A stretch of DNA of 64,000 nt, taken from positions 2,639,501 through 2,703,500 of the forward strand of contig NZ_CANMPJ010000001.1 of assembly GCF_947499705.1 (NCBI RefSeq). The letters are read 5' to 3'. This document shows positions 26,410 to 37,927 of the stretch, piece after piece. The stretch comes from an uncultured Erythrobacter sp. (lineage in GTDB: Bacteria > Pseudomonadota > Alphaproteobacteria > Sphingomonadales > Sphingomonadaceae). Below the pieces are notes generated by a model. The model was not told the origin of the DNA and ran no database searches. It saw only the letters and a program-made list of their open reading frames with translations. Position 1 is the stretch's first letter; each line of letters begins with the position of its first letter. The translations under genes were made by a program, and so were the position numbers.

Positions 26410-26587
26410 AATCTCTCTCTAACTACCCCAATTGCACCGCCATGGCGGCTCATCTGTGATCAAACACAGCATATCGTGCGACAGACCTAAGTATCAACCA
26501 ATACTGCTTTCGCTTGGATGAATCCCCCACAGCGAAGTGGATAGTGCGCGTGACCTTCCGGCATTCGCCAATTAGGGCGTCACGCCA

Positions 26588-27541
26588 ATGACCTCTCAAT
26601 CTGCCTCTTCGATGCTGTCGGCCCACCGGCTGATGCCGTTCGCGATCGCATTCGCAGGGGTGGGGCTGTTGTCGCTGATGGATGCCTTTATGAAAGAGGC
26701 GGCGCTGGCGACCGGGGCCTACACTGCGACGGTGCTGCGCTCGCTGATCGGTGCGGCGATGATCGCCCCGTTTTGGCTGGCGCGCAAGAATGGCTGGCCG
26801 ACGCGCGACGTGATGAAGCTGCATCTGGAACGCGGCATAATCTCAGCCTTCATGGCGCTCAGTTTCTTCTACGCGCTGACCAAGCTGCCGCTGGCTGAGG
26901 CCATCGCGATCAGCTTCATCGCGCCGTTGATTGCCTTGTATTTCGCCAATGTCCTGCTGGGCGAGACGATCCGGCGCAGCGCGATCTTCGCCAGCATTCT
27001 CGGATTTATCGGCACAATCGTGATCATCGGCGGCAAGATCGGCGATGGAGAATTCGACCGCGACATTATCTATGGTCTGGCATCGCTGCTGTTTTCTGCC
27101 GTGCTCTATGCCTACAATTTCGTGGTGATCCGGCGTCAATCGCAGGTTGCGGGACCCGTTGAGATCGCGACCTTTCATAGCGGCGTTGGCGGAATAGTGT
27201 TGCTGCCGTTCGCGCCGTTCCTTTGGACTGCACCGCAAATCGACTCGCTCGGCGCTATTTCCATAGCCTCATTCCTCACCGTAACGGGAGCCATGGCAAT
27301 TGCCTGGGCTTATGCCCGCGAAGAAGCGCAGGCGCTGGTGCCGATCGAATATTCCGGATTTCTGTGGGCCAGCCTGTTTGGATGGCTTTTCTTCCGCGAA
27401 GCAGTGACGCTGCCGACAATTGCGGGAACGCTGCTGATTGTGACCGGATGCTGGCTCGCAACCCGGCAACCAAGAGCGACTGGAGAGGAAACGCCGAAAA
27501 AAAATGACCGGGACGGCGAGGCGTCGCCGCCCCGGCCATAA
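26588..27541 (+). CDS. EamA/DMT family transporter
   Basis: 317 residues with ten hydrophobic segments arranged as two EamA repeats (about 14-145 and 160-290). The first repeat has MALSFFYALTKLPLAEA, the common DMT motif where a conserved Pro-Leu precedes an acidic residue. Such proteins export or import small metabolites; RarD/RhaT-like relatives are frequent in alphaproteobacteria. The last 12 codons coincide with a minus-strand terminator hairpin. Confidence 0.9.
   Translation: MTSQSASSMLSAHRLMPFAIAFAGVGLLSLMDAFMKEAALATGAYTATVLRSLIGAAMIAPFWLARKNGWPTRDVMKLHLERGIISAFMALSFFYALTKLPLAEAIAISFIAPLIALYFANVLLGETIRRSAIFASILGFIGTIVIIGGKIGDGEFDRDIIYGLASLLFSAVLYAYNFVVIRRQSQVAGPVEIATFHSGVGGIVLLPFAPFLWTAPQIDSLGAISIASFLTVTGAMAIAWAYAREEAQALVPIEYSGFLWASLFGWLFFREAVTLPTIAGTLLIVTGCWLATRQPRATGEETPKKNDRDGEASPPRP
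27497..27535 (-). terminator. Rho-independent terminator on the minus strand, inside the EamA 3' end
   Basis: Arms 27508-27519 and 27524-27535 form a 12-bp stem with one mismatch and a 4-nt loop. On the minus strand the hairpin is followed by TCA and eight T (plus-strand A run 27497-27504). It would end transcription of the small minus-strand gene at 27616-27774. Confidence 0.75.
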
Positions 27542-27615
27542 CCTTTTCGGACTTGGATGTCGGGCGCGGCTTTGCGCCCCCGTGCGACCCTGTGGGCTTG
27601 ATTACTTTGTCGCCT

Positions 27616-27774
27616 TCATCGTGCGATCAAAAGCGTTTCGGAGCTTGCGGCCTGCGCCGTCTCTTCCGAAAAGGCGACGGCAGCACCAAAGCAGGCGAAA
27701 ACCATAAGGGTCGCAGCGACTACACCGGCCCGAAGGCTGGATCTGCGCGCGTTCCACTCATCATTCTCGCTCAT
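27616..27774 (-). CDS. Small single-helix protein
   Basis: 52 residues from the ATG at 27774. It has a polar start with two Arg, one hydrophobic helix (about residues 15-35) and an Ala/Ser/Glu-rich tail. No family is recognised. The gene is supported by a strong minus-strand terminator 80 nt after its stop and by lying in a gap otherwise without a coding sequence. It could be a small inner-membrane protein. Confidence 0.5.
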   Translation of the reverse strand: MSENDEWNARRSSLRAGVVAATLMVFACFGAAVAFSEETAQAASSETLLIAR

Positions 27775-28048
27775 AGCGCCCCCGCCGCTTTGAGTGCATA
27801 CCGTCGACAACGCTATTAGCCGGGGCGGCGCGATTCCCCGAGTTAACAATCGTAAATTCTGCGGTTGTCACGATTTTGAGGTCGGATTTTGCCGCCAATG
27901 TCGCAATCGACTCGCAACAGGCCGCCTGCCACTTGACCTCTCGCGCGCAGTCTAGCACTTGCCTCTGAGAGAACACTCTCCGGAATTGAATCACCCGGAT
28001 TCTCCCCCGCTCTCCACGGGGGAACAGCCAAAAGGATGGAACGCCCCG

Positions 28049-30721
<2,673 letters not shown>

Positions 30722-30730
30722 GGAAACCCG

Positions 30731-31183
30731 ATGCGACGCGTGCTCCTCCCCCTTACCCTCACAGCGCTGGCGATCACCGCCTGCGCGCCGGAAAAAGAGG
30801 GCAAGGACAAGGAGCACGCACCGCTGCCATTCGGTTATGAGCTGGCATCGGCAAAGGCGGCTTCGGATTTCACCGAAAGCGCAGTCATCGACTTAGCAGC
30901 TGAAGAATTGGCTGCGATGCAGGCCAATGGGACCGTCCGGCTGATCGATATCCGCACGGCAGAAGAGGTCGCGGAGGGCTCGATTGCCGGGGCCGAACAC
31001 ATCGCAATGGATGAATTCGATCCTGCAGTGCTGGACCAGGCAGATGACCGCGAAGTCGTTCTTTATTGCCGTTCTGGACGCCGATCGCGCCTGCTTGGCG
31101 AGAAGCTTGCGGCCCAAACCGGCAAACCGATCAAACATTTAAGCGGCGGAATCGTCGCCTGGCGGGCCGCTGATCGGGACTGA
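30731..31183 (+). CDS. Exported rhodanese-like lipoprotein
   Basis: 150 residues. LAITAC at about residues 13-18 is a lipobox, followed by a charged linker. The rhodanese domain (about 50-148) has VRLIDIRTAEEVAEGSI and an active-site loop CRSGRRSRLLG with the catalytic Cys, so it should be able to bind sulfane sulfur or a similar thiol modification. It follows acnA by 9 nt, yet acts outside the cytoplasm, so the functional link to aconitase is unclear. Confidence 0.88.
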   Translation: MRRVLLPLTLTALAITACAPEKEGKDKEHAPLPFGYELASAKAASDFTESAVIDLAAEELAAMQANGTVRLIDIRTAEEVAEGSIAGAEHIAMDEFDPAVLDQADDREVVLYCRSGRRSRLLGEKLAAQTGKPIKHLSGGIVAWRAADRD

Positions 31184-31299
31184 TCGGCGGTTCATGGAGT
31201 ATTATGATACTCTGTGTCACATTGATGAGATGATCTGCACCTAAGATCAGGAGGATGTCGGAAAGGCTCTTTGAGCAACCGATGAAAGGATAAGGGGCA

Positions 31300-31572
31300 A
31301 TGATGGAATTCACCGCAATTATCGCGAGCCTGCTGTTGGCCGCACAGGCACAGCCCGCTGTAGAGACTTCGGCCAAACAAGCTGAACCCAAGGCGGAAGA
31401 AGCGGCCAATGATGACGACAAGATCATTTGCCGCCGGACGGCAGTTGTTGGTTCGAAGTTCAAGAAGAAGATTTGCGGCACCAAGAAGCAGTGGGAAACA
31501 CTCTCAAATCGCGGCACTGACACCACCCGGGAATTCCAGCGGCGCGGCAAAGGTCTCGAACCCGTCAACTAA
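31300..31572 (+). CDS. Small secreted C-x14-C protein, copy 1
   Basis: 90 residues. A short signal peptide (about 1-18) is followed by an acidic/Ala linker and a basic core with two cysteines, C44 (ICRRT) and C59 (KKICGTKKQWE). 48 of the 52 core residues match the next gene, so the pair arose by tandem duplication. The spacing of C-R, G-S, C and W resembles unnamed small secreted proteins common in sphingomonads. Function unknown; a single disulfide is plausible. Confidence 0.8.
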   Translation: MMEFTAIIASLLLAAQAQPAVETSAKQAEPKAEEAANDDDKIICRRTAVVGSKFKKKICGTKKQWETLSNRGTDTTREFQRRGKGLEPVN

Positions 31573-31596
31573 ACTGCGAAATAGGAGGCCATTAGC

Positions 31597-31884
31597 ATGA
31601 CCGTGTTCTCATCAAGCCTCGCCGCCTTGCTACTGTCTTTGCAAGGGCAGCCTGCTGCCGTTGAAACGTCGGCCACCGAAACTGAGGCCAAGACAGAACA
31701 AGCAGCCAACGACGACGACAAGATCATCTGTCGCCGTACCGCCATTGTCGGATCGAAGTTCAAGAAGAAGATCTGCGGCACCAAGAAGCAATGGGAAACG
31801 CTGGCGAACCGCGGCGCTGAGACAACGCGCGAATTCCAGCGGCGCGGTAAGGGACTCGAGCCGAACGACGTACCGGGCACCTGA
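31597..31884 (+). CDS. Small secreted C-x14-C protein, copy 2
   Basis: 95 residues, the tandem duplicate of the previous gene, 24 nt downstream. Cysteines are C45 and C60. The core (residues 38-89) differs from copy 1 at four positions only (V/I, S/A, T/A, D/E), whereas the signal peptide and linker are more diverged. It ends with a short extra tail. The near-identity suggests a recent duplication or gene conversion. Confidence 0.8.
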   Translation: MTVFSSSLAALLLSLQGQPAAVETSATETEAKTEQAANDDDKIICRRTAIVGSKFKKKICGTKKQWETLANRGAETTREFQRRGKGLEPNDVPGT

Positions 31885-31971
31885 CGCGCCAAGCCTTCCT
31901 TCTGAACATCGCGTTCAGGGCGGTGTCATCGAGAATGTGAGAAGGCCTTATCCTACAAAGGGGAAGGTCAC

Positions 31972-32481
31972 ATGATCCGCAACATCCTGTTCGCTCCAGT
32001 GCTTTTGCTAGCTGTTCCGGCACTTGCCGACGAGCAGGTTCCGGCTTCGCAGGCGGAGCAAGTCGACTATGCCGGGTTCGCCCTGCTGACCGAAGAAGTC
32101 GCGACCCTGCGAGCCGAGCGGCTGCTTACCAAAGACGAGTTCTTTGCACGTGCAAGCGCAGACGGCGCTTTGTTGCTCGACACCCGATCGGCCGCCGCCT
32201 TTGCGCAAGGCCACATAAAGGGGGCTGTGAATTTGCCCTTTTCGGATTTCACAGCTGACAAACTGGCCAAGGTGATTGGCGACACTGACCGTCCGATCTA
32301 CATCTACTGCAACAACAATTTCAGCGATGACGTTGTGCCGGTGCGGACCAAAATGGCGACGCTCGCGCTCAACATTCCGACCTTCATCAATCTGGTCGGG
32401 TACGGCTACAGCAACGTCTGGGAACTGAGCGGCACGATGCCGATGGCCGAGGCGGACTGGGTCTCAGCCGAAGCGGGCTAG
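31972..32481 (+). CDS. Exported rhodanese-like protein
   Basis: 169 residues with a cleavable signal peptide (about 1-19, ending ALA). The rhodanese domain has LLLDTRSAAAFAQGHIKGAVN and an active-site loop IYCNNNFSDD containing the catalytic Cys, longer than the canonical six-residue loop. A run of residues around LVGYGYSNVWELSG closes the domain. With the lipoprotein rhodanese 0.8 kb upstream, it brackets the two small cysteine proteins. Confidence 0.86.
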   Translation: MIRNILFAPVLLLAVPALADEQVPASQAEQVDYAGFALLTEEVATLRAERLLTKDEFFARASADGALLLDTRSAAAFAQGHIKGAVNLPFSDFTADKLAKVIGDTDRPIYIYCNNNFSDDVVPVRTKMATLALNIPTFINLVGYGYSNVWELSGTMPMAEADWVSAEAG

Positions 32482-32510
32482 CGCCTCACTCCACACAGTC
32501 ACGGAATGAA

Positions 32511-32550
32511 GAAAGGGCGGCCTCCCCATTGCCCGGGAAGCCGCCCTTTC
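32511..32550. terminator. Bidirectional terminator
   Basis: An 11-bp perfect stem (GAAAGGGCGGC at 32511-32521 with GCCGCCCTTTC at 32540-32550) with an 18-nt partly self-paired loop. It separates the rhodanese gene from the convergent repeat-protein gene and can serve both. Confidence 0.75.
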
Positions 32551-32573
32551 TGTCTTGGACTGAATGGACTGGA

Positions 32574-34610
32574 TCAGATCTCGGTCTTGACCGGCTTGAT
32601 CTTGCGCCGTCCCAGGATCGCTGCAGCGGCAAGGCCGAACAGGACCATCATCGGCGGGGCCGGGACTTCAGTGCCCGAGCTGGTGCCGCCCGACGTCGAA
32701 GAACTGCTCGACGAAGAACTGGAGCTGCTCGAGCTCGAAGACGAACCACCCGAAGACGAGGAGCTGCTGCCGCTCGAACCGCTCGACGACGATGTGCTGC
32801 CGCCGAAGCTAGAGCTGCCGGTGCTGCTACCCGACGAAGACGAGCTGGACGAGCTGCTCGAAGACGAGGAGCTGGTGCTGCTGGTCATGTCGCCCGAAGT
32901 GCTACCACCGCTGGTGGCACCGCCAGAGCTGCTGCTCGACGAAGACGAAGAGCCGCTGGAAGACGAGGACGAAGAACCACCGCTGGTTGCTCCACCCGAC
33001 GACGTGTTGCCGCCCGACGTGCTCGAACCGCCCGAGCTGCTGCTCGAAGACGAAGAACTGGAGCTACCCGAAGAGCTCGACGAACCGCCGCTGGTGTTGC
33101 CACCCGACGAAGTGTTGCCGCCGCTCGAAGAGCTGGACGAACCACTCGAAGACGACGAGCTGGAGCTGGACGAGCTGCCCGAAGATCCGCCGCTGCTGGT
33201 GTTACCGCCGGAGGTGCTGGTCATACCGCCCGTGCTGGTGTTGCCACCGCTGGTCGACCCACCCGAAGAGCTTGAAGACGAGCTGGAGCTGCTCGACGAA
33301 GAGCTCGACGAGGAAGACCCGCCCGACGAACCGCCAGTGCTGGTGTTACCGCCAGAGGTGCTGGTCATGCCGCCGGTCGACGTGTTGCCGCCGCTGCTGC
33401 TCGAACCGCCCGAAGACGAAGAGCTGCTGCTCGATGAAGACGAACCCGAGCTAGAGCCAGACGACCCGCCGCTGGTGTTGCCGCCCGAAGAGCTGCTGCC
33501 GCCCGAGGAGCTGGAGCTGCTCGAAGACGAACCTGAGCTGGACGACGAACCACCCGACGAACCGCCGCTGCTGGTGTTACCGCCAGAGCTGGTCATGCCG
33601 CCGGTGCTGGTGTTGCCGCCCGAAGTCGCACCGCCCGAGCTCGAAGACGAGCTGCTGCTCGACGATGAAGAGCTGGAAGAAGATGACGAGGACGAAGAGC
33701 TGCTGCTGGAAACATTGCCCGAGGAGCTCGACACGTTGCCCGACGTGGTGGTGCTCGAAACGGCGCCAGTGCTCGAAGACACAGCGCCCGTGCTGGACGA
33801 TACTCCGCCAGTGCTGCTCGAAACCGCGCCGGTCGTCGATGAGATCGAACCGGTCGAGCTGGTCGAGGAGACCTTGCCCGAAGACGAAGTCGACGAAACC
33901 TTACCCGACGAAGACGTCGAGGTCACAGTGCCCGATGTGGTCGAGTTATCGATGTCGATGTCGATATTGATGTTGCCCGACGAACCATCACCGCCCGACG
34001 TGCCGCCCGAGCTTGAGCTGACGTCGCCCGAAGTCGATGTGCCGCCGCCCGATGTGGTGGTTGAAACCGAGACGTCACCTGAAGACGAACCGCCTCCGCC
34101 GAAGAAGCCGCCGAAGAAGCCGCCACCAAATCCGCCGCCGAAGCCGCCAAGCCCCCCGCCAACGATAACCGGCGAACCGCCACCACCGCCACCGCGGATC
34201 GGTGGAAGTGGAGGAAGCGGTGCAGGTGCATAGGCAACCTGAGCGATCGGTGGGCATTCGGCAGGATCGTAATATGCAGATGTGGCGCCGGTAGGCAGCG
34301 GCGCAGCAGCAATGGCATCGGCTCCACCCGGACCATATCCGGCAGGCAGCGGCTGACACTCAATGGTGCGCTCAACAATCCGGCGGCGCCGATCTTCCGG
34401 CGGCGGGATGATGCGCTCACGCGTCTTGATATATTTGGTCTGCCGAGGAACTGGCTGCGGATCCGTTTCGACCAGCTTACCATTGATGTTCGTCGTGAAC
34501 TGCGGATCATCCGTGTTCATTGGCTCGGCGACGCGCACCGCGCCACCTGTCATCAGGGCGACGCCAGCGGCGGTTGCCGAAAGCTTTGCTGCAGCCAGTT
34601 TGAGCGACAT
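32574..34610 (-). CDS. Ser/Gly-repeat secreted protein with PEP-CTERM-like tail
   Basis: 678 residues. Residues 1-30 are a signal peptide, 30-150 a Pro-rich folded part ending in a Gly/Phe-rich loop, and about 170-640 a low-complexity region of Ser runs broken by GNTSTGGMTS and SGGNTSGGSSG units (Gly/Asn/Thr). The C-terminus VPAPPMMVLFGL-AAAAILGRRK is a short motif, a hydrophobic helix and an Arg pair, the layout of exosortase-type PEP-CTERM sorting signals, with PAP instead of PEP. It is probably an exported, surface-associated and possibly glycosylated protein. No exosortase is seen in the window. Confidence 0.8.
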   Translation of the reverse strand: MSLKLAAAKLSATAAGVALMTGGAVRVAEPMNTDDPQFTTNINGKLVETDPQPVPRQTKYIKTRERIIPPPEDRRRRIVERTIECQPLPAGYGPGGADAIAAAPLPTGATSAYYDPAECPPIAQVAYAPAPLPPLPPIRGGGGGGSPVIVGGGLGGFGGGFGGGFFGGFFGGGGSSSGDVSVSTTTSGGGTSTSGDVSSSSGGTSGGDGSSGNINIDIDIDNSTTSGTVTSTSSSGKVSSTSSSGKVSSTSSTGSISSTTGAVSSSTGGVSSSTGAVSSSTGAVSSTTTSGNVSSSSGNVSSSSSSSSSSSSSSSSSSSSSSSSSGGATSGGNTSTGGMTSSGGNTSSGGSSGGSSSSSGSSSSSSSSSGGSSSSGGNTSGGSSGSSSGSSSSSSSSSSSGGSSSSGGNTSTGGMTSTSGGNTSTGGSSGGSSSSSSSSSSSSSSSSSSGGSTSGGNTSTGGMTSTSGGNTSSGGSSGSSSSSSSSSSSGSSSSSSGGNTSSGGNTSGGSSSSSGSSSSSSSSSSSGGSSTSGGNTSSGGATSGGSSSSSSSGSSSSSSSSSGGATSGGSTSGDMTSSTSSSSSSSSSSSSSSGSSTGSSSFGGSTSSSSGSSGSSSSSSGGSSSSSSSSSSSSSSSSTSGGTSSGTEVPAPPMMVLFGLAAAAILGRRKIKPVKTEI

Positions 34611-34902
34611 AAATCCGAACCTTACTTGCCTGTGGTGGTTTGAGGCGGCCGACCCGCTTCTTCACCAAATCCAATCCTCTCATGATGATGTAAGGCCCGG
34701 CTCGGCAATGCGATTAACCATGATTGGGAGGTTCGGATCGCCCTAACTGGCGCAAATCCGTGGTATTTCAGGGTCGCTGTCCCGTTTTGATACCGAACTG
34801 GCAGGCTGCGTTAGTCGAATCGTTAGTGTTAACCCGTCGGCATTTGTCTGCAGGCACTTCGCATGCCATACTCGCACTTCTTGATCAGGGGAGGAAACCA
34901 CC

Positions 34903-35175
34903 GTGGCAACAACATCTCTTTTATTGGCCGCCGCCCTCGCAGCGCAAGCGCCGGCTGCCGAGACTTCAGCCGCTCCGACACCTAGCGCTCAGGGGAATGC
35001 GGCTACGGCGGACCTTGGCAGCAAAACGATCTGCAAGCGGGTCAACGTTCGGGGCAGTCGGTTCACAAAGCGAAAATGCGGCTCCGCTGATCAATGGGAA
35101 AAGCAAAGGCGCCATAACGTTCAGATCACTCGCGAAATGCAGCAGAGCGACGGTAGCTCTAAAGCCGGGACTTAA
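34903..35175 (+). CDS. Small secreted C-x14-C protein, copy 3 (diverged)
   Basis: 90 residues from a GTG preceded by GGGGAGG. A signal peptide (about 1-19) is followed by a Thr/Ala/Pro linker and a core with C44 (ICKRV) and C59 (KRKCG), then DQWEKQ. Cysteine spacing and flanking R-x-S-x-F pattern match the tandem pair at 31300-31884, though identity is low, so this is an older paralog. It is divergent from the repeat-protein gene across a 292-nt gap that must hold both promoters. Confidence 0.75.
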   Translation: MATTSLLLAAALAAQAPAAETSAAPTPSAQGNAATADLGSKTICKRVNVRGSRFTKRKCGSADQWEKQRRHNVQITREMQQSDGSSKAGT

Positions 35176-35193
35176 GCCCAGTCACATCGGAAC

Positions 35194-36240
35194 TTAATCC
35201 GGCTGGTCAAACAATCCCGATTGATCGTTTCCAGGTTTTGGGGACGTTGGCGGCGTCATTTCCAGATGTTCCCAACCCGCATCGTTGAGCATCCGCCCGC
35301 GGGCGGTGCGCGCGAGCAAGCCTAACTGTATCAGGTACGGCTCGACCACATCCTCGACAGTGTCGCGCGGCTCAGCGAGACCGGCCGCCAGCGTTTCAAC
35401 GCCCACCGGTCCACCTTTGTAAGTGGTCGCGATCATGGACAGATATTTGCGGTCCATCGCGTCGAGGCCAAGCCGGTCGATCTCCAGCCGCGTAAGCGCC
35501 TGATCGGCAGCGGCACGGGTCACGGTGCCTTCACCCGCCACATGGGCAAAGTCGCGCACCCGGCGCAGGAGGCGTCCTGCAACGCGCGGCGTCCCGCGCG
35601 ACCGGCGCGCAATTTCGCGCGCGCCTGCGGAATCGATGTCGAGCCCGAGTAACCTTGCACCGCGGCTGACCACCAGGTCGAGCTCGTCATGAGTGTAGAA
35701 GTTGAGCCGCACCGGAATTCCGAATCGGTCGCGCAATGGCGTCGTCAGCAGACCTTGCCGCGTGGTCGCCCCGATCAGCGTGAACGGCGGCAGATCGATC
35801 CGCACGCTGCGCGCCGATGGCCCTTCGCCGATGATGATATCGAGCGCACGGTCCTCCATCGCCGGGTAGAGCACTTCCTCGACAACCGGATTGAGGCGGT
35901 GAATTTCGTCGATGAACAGGACATCGTGCGGTTCGAGATTGGTGAGCAGCGCGGCGAGATCGCCCGCCTTGGCAATCACCGGGCCAGAGGTCGCGCGAAA
36001 ACCCACGCCCAGCTCAGCCGCAACAATCTGAGCCAGTGTGGTCTTACCCAGCCCCGGTGGGCCGAAGAACAAGGTATGGTCCATCGCCTCACCGCGCGAC
36101 TTCGCGCTGTCGATGAACACGCGGAGGTTATCCCGCGCCGCCTCTTGCCCGATGAACTCGGCAAGTGACTTGGGCCGCAGAGCGACATCAGGATCTTCAG
36201 GCTGCCGGTCAGGGGTATGGATGGGAACGGGTTCAGTCAT
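35194..36240 (-). CDS. ruvB: Holliday junction branch migration helicase RuvB
   Basis: 348 residues from the ATG at 36240. Walker [12 protein letters not shown] is near residues 52-62, Walker B IDEIHRL near 106, and [18 protein letters not shown] contains sensor I and the arginine finger. The C-terminal winged-helix domain (about 260-330) ends with [12 protein letters not shown]. RuvB is the motor for branch migration with RuvA. It is the last gene of a six-gene minus-strand series that begins with ruvA, and its start overlaps the preceding stop. Confidence 0.96.
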   Translation of the reverse strand: MTEPVPIHTPDRQPEDPDVALRPKSLAEFIGQEAARDNLRVFIDSAKSRGEAMDHTLFFGPPGLGKTTLAQIVAAELGVGFRATSGPVIAKAGDLAALLTNLEPHDVLFIDEIHRLNPVVEEVLYPAMEDRALDIIIGEGPSARSVRIDLPPFTLIGATTRQGLLTTPLRDRFGIPVRLNFYTHDELDLVVSRGARLLGLDIDSAGAREIARRSRGTPRVAGRLLRRVRDFAHVAGEGTVTRAAADQALTRLEIDRLGLDAMDRKYLSMIATTYKGGPVGVETLAAGLAEPRDTVEDVVEPYLIQLGLLARTARGRMLNDAGWEHLEMTPPTSPKPGNDQSGLFDQPD

Positions 36241-36697
36241 CGGAATGGTAGCCAGCCTTCGTAAGCCGTTCTCTGGCGGCTTCGAGGGTTGCAAATTCGA
36301 ATTTTGCGCTGTGCCTGAGCGCTACCGCTTCGAACGCGAGATGCAACATGGATCGCTCAGCCAACATCTTAAAACCTTCGGATTCAGTTCCAAGGATCAA
36401 GTCCTTAACCGTTTGCAATTCACCAACACGAGCAATTTTTTGCCGCGTCCTAGCAAGCCGGATTGTCTTCCCGCGTTCGGTGGACAAGGCGTCTTCTAAC
36501 GCGAATATCGATTGCCAGACATCATGCTCGAATGTTCCTGGCTGTTCATTGGGTAAGATCTCGAAAAGCTTCAGCTTCGCCACTCGGAAAAGCTCCTCAG
36601 CGCCACTGCGGTGAGCATTGGCAGCGATTCCGCGCAACTTCTCGGCATCGACGCAGGTACGGACAAATTCGATCATCTTAGCTTCTTGATCGGTCAT
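36233..36697 (-). CDS. Conserved helical protein of unknown function
   Basis: 154 residues, predicted to be mostly helical and soluble, with alternating charged and hydrophobic residues ([20 protein letters not shown] and later [16 protein letters not shown]). No cysteine-metal motif or membrane segment is visible. The ATG at 36697 follows AAAGG; an ATG at 36709 is also possible and would overlap the upstream stop. It overlaps ruvB by 8 nt. I do not recognise the family. Confidence 0.6.
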   Translation of the reverse strand: MTDQEAKMIEFVRTCVDAEKLRGIAANAHRSGAEELFRVAKLKLFEILPNEQPGTFEHDVWQSIFALEDALSTERGKTIRLARTRQKIARVGELQTVKDLILGTESEGFKMLAERSMLHLAFEAVALRHSAKFEFATLEAARERLTKAGYHSDD

Positions 36698-36701
36698 ACC
36701 T

Positions 36702-37379
36702 TTATCCATGCACTGTGGTGAGCCACTGCGCAAACAGATCGCCCCCTGCATCCTCGTCCATATCAGGCATTTCGCCTATGATGTCTGAGGCGCGCTCCGG
36801 AACGGTCACTTCAAAAGTCTCAGCCAACCATTCGCGCAAGGCCACAGGAGCCTCCGGCGGAGCCGGGCGCTCATCCTCCACCCCCTCGTAATCCTCTTCA
36901 GGATGTTCCTCCTCGTGGAGTTCCTCTGGGCTCATGCCGTGCTGTTCGGGCCAGCACAGCTCGTCATATCCGATCGCCAGCAGGCGCAGGAAGTCGACGG
37001 CATCATCGACCATCACCCCGATCATAGTCGAGCCCGAACCGGAACCGAGGTGGACGATATGCGTCTTGCCCGCATCGTCGGCCCAGAACGCCGCGTAAGA
37101 GCCATCGCCTCCGGTTTTGCAGAAGGGGACCAGCCGCTTGCCGATACCGGGATCGGTTGCTCCCGCCCAAAGCCGGGCATGGTCCGGATCGGGCGGAATG
37201 ATACCCATGCAGCTGTTTTCCAAAGCGGGGTCGAGCAGAGCGTGGCGATACCCCTCCGATCCGTCGAAATGGCGATCGAGCCCATGCGCTTCGATCCAGT
37301 CGAAATAGACGCGGATCGGTTGTGGCACCGTTACGTCCAGCCCAATCTCCGCGAGCATCGTTTCGGCAAAACCAGCCAT
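36702..37379 (-). CDS. Cytoplasmic protein, possibly SMI1/KNR4 (SUKH)-like
   Basis: 225 residues. The central part (LVPFCKTGGDGSYAAFWADD followed by VDDAVDFLRLLAIGYDEL) resembles the SUKH/SMI1-KNR4 fold in spacing, which is an inference from pattern only. A strongly acidic, proline-containing stretch (about 165-190) precedes a short C-terminal domain. Its start overlaps the stop of the DsrE-like gene by one base (TGATG). The role in this gene series is unknown. Confidence 0.6.
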   Translation of the reverse strand: MAGFAETMLAEIGLDVTVPQPIRVYFDWIEAHGLDRHFDGSEGYRHALLDPALENSCMGIIPPDPDHARLWAGATDPGIGKRLVPFCKTGGDGSYAAFWADDAGKTHIVHLGSGSGSTMIGVMVDDAVDFLRLLAIGYDELCWPEQHGMSPEELHEEEHPEEDYEGVEDERPAPPEAPVALREWLAETFEVTVPERASDIIGEMPDMDEDAGGDLFAQWLTTVHG

Positions 37380-37921
37380 CAGAACGGGTTTACCGTATAA
37401 CCCTGCCGTTGCAGCACGGCATGTGCGGTCATTGCGGAGAGTGCCAGTTCTACACCGGGGACAAGGTCTTCCTTGGTGATGCCATACGCGGCCGCGCTTT
37501 GCCCGCACAGGATGATACGCACGCCGTTATCGACGAGCGCCGGAATGATCGCTCCGGTGGCGTTGGTGCCTTCCTTGTCGCGCGCGGCCCATGCCGCGTC
37601 GGTCAGCAAATCCATCGAGCCTTTGCCATGCACCACCACAGCCGCCCGGACGCGTGCAGGCTCGACCCCGGCAGCGTTGTGCATGTTCACATAGCGAGCC
37701 GCGCTTTCGACGGTGCGGTTGATCGCACCGTTTTCGGCAGGCTTGGCGACGTCGAAGGCGATATAGAGGTCCATCTCCTCCGGGATTGCGAAGTCGGTGT
37801 CAGGCACAGGCGCGTGCGGGCCGAAATCACTGAAGACCGGGCCGGTCTTGAAGGCCGAGAGGTCTTGCGCGGCAGCGGGGGATGCAAGGAGCAGCGCGGC
37901 TGTTATGAAGAGTGGACGCAT
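37379..37921 (-). CDS. Exported DsrE-family protein
   Basis: 180 residues with a signal peptide (1-19, ending AAAQ). The DsrE/DsrF-like fold is suggested by LYIAFDV, ARVRAAVVVHGKGSMDLL and VRIILCGQSAAAYGI, where the Cys is in the position of the sulfur-carrying residue. Periplasmic DsrE-like proteins are common in alphaproteobacteria and of unclear role; sulfur or thiol handling is plausible. It lies in the middle of the ruvA-ruvB series. Confidence 0.78.
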   Translation of the reverse strand: MRPLFITAALLLASPAAAQDLSAFKTGPVFSDFGPHAPVPDTDFAIPEEMDLYIAFDVAKPAENGAINRTVESAARYVNMHNAAGVEPARVRAAVVVHGKGSMDLLTDAAWAARDKEGTNATGAIIPALVDNGVRIILCGQSAAAYGITKEDLVPGVELALSAMTAHAVLQRQGYTVNPF

Positions 37922-37927
37922 CGAATT

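Noticed and set aside
32690-33720. Regular short repeats that could suggest a CRISPR array
   Set aside because: The repeats are codon-phase Ser/Gly codons within a continuous reading frame, without equal-length spacers.
32506-34233. 575-codon plus-strand frame rich in Glu, Asp, Leu and Pro
   Set aside because: It is the antisense of the Ser/Gly repeat gene. The repeat codons create an open complementary frame. The minus-strand frame has a signal peptide and a sorting tail, the plus frame has neither.
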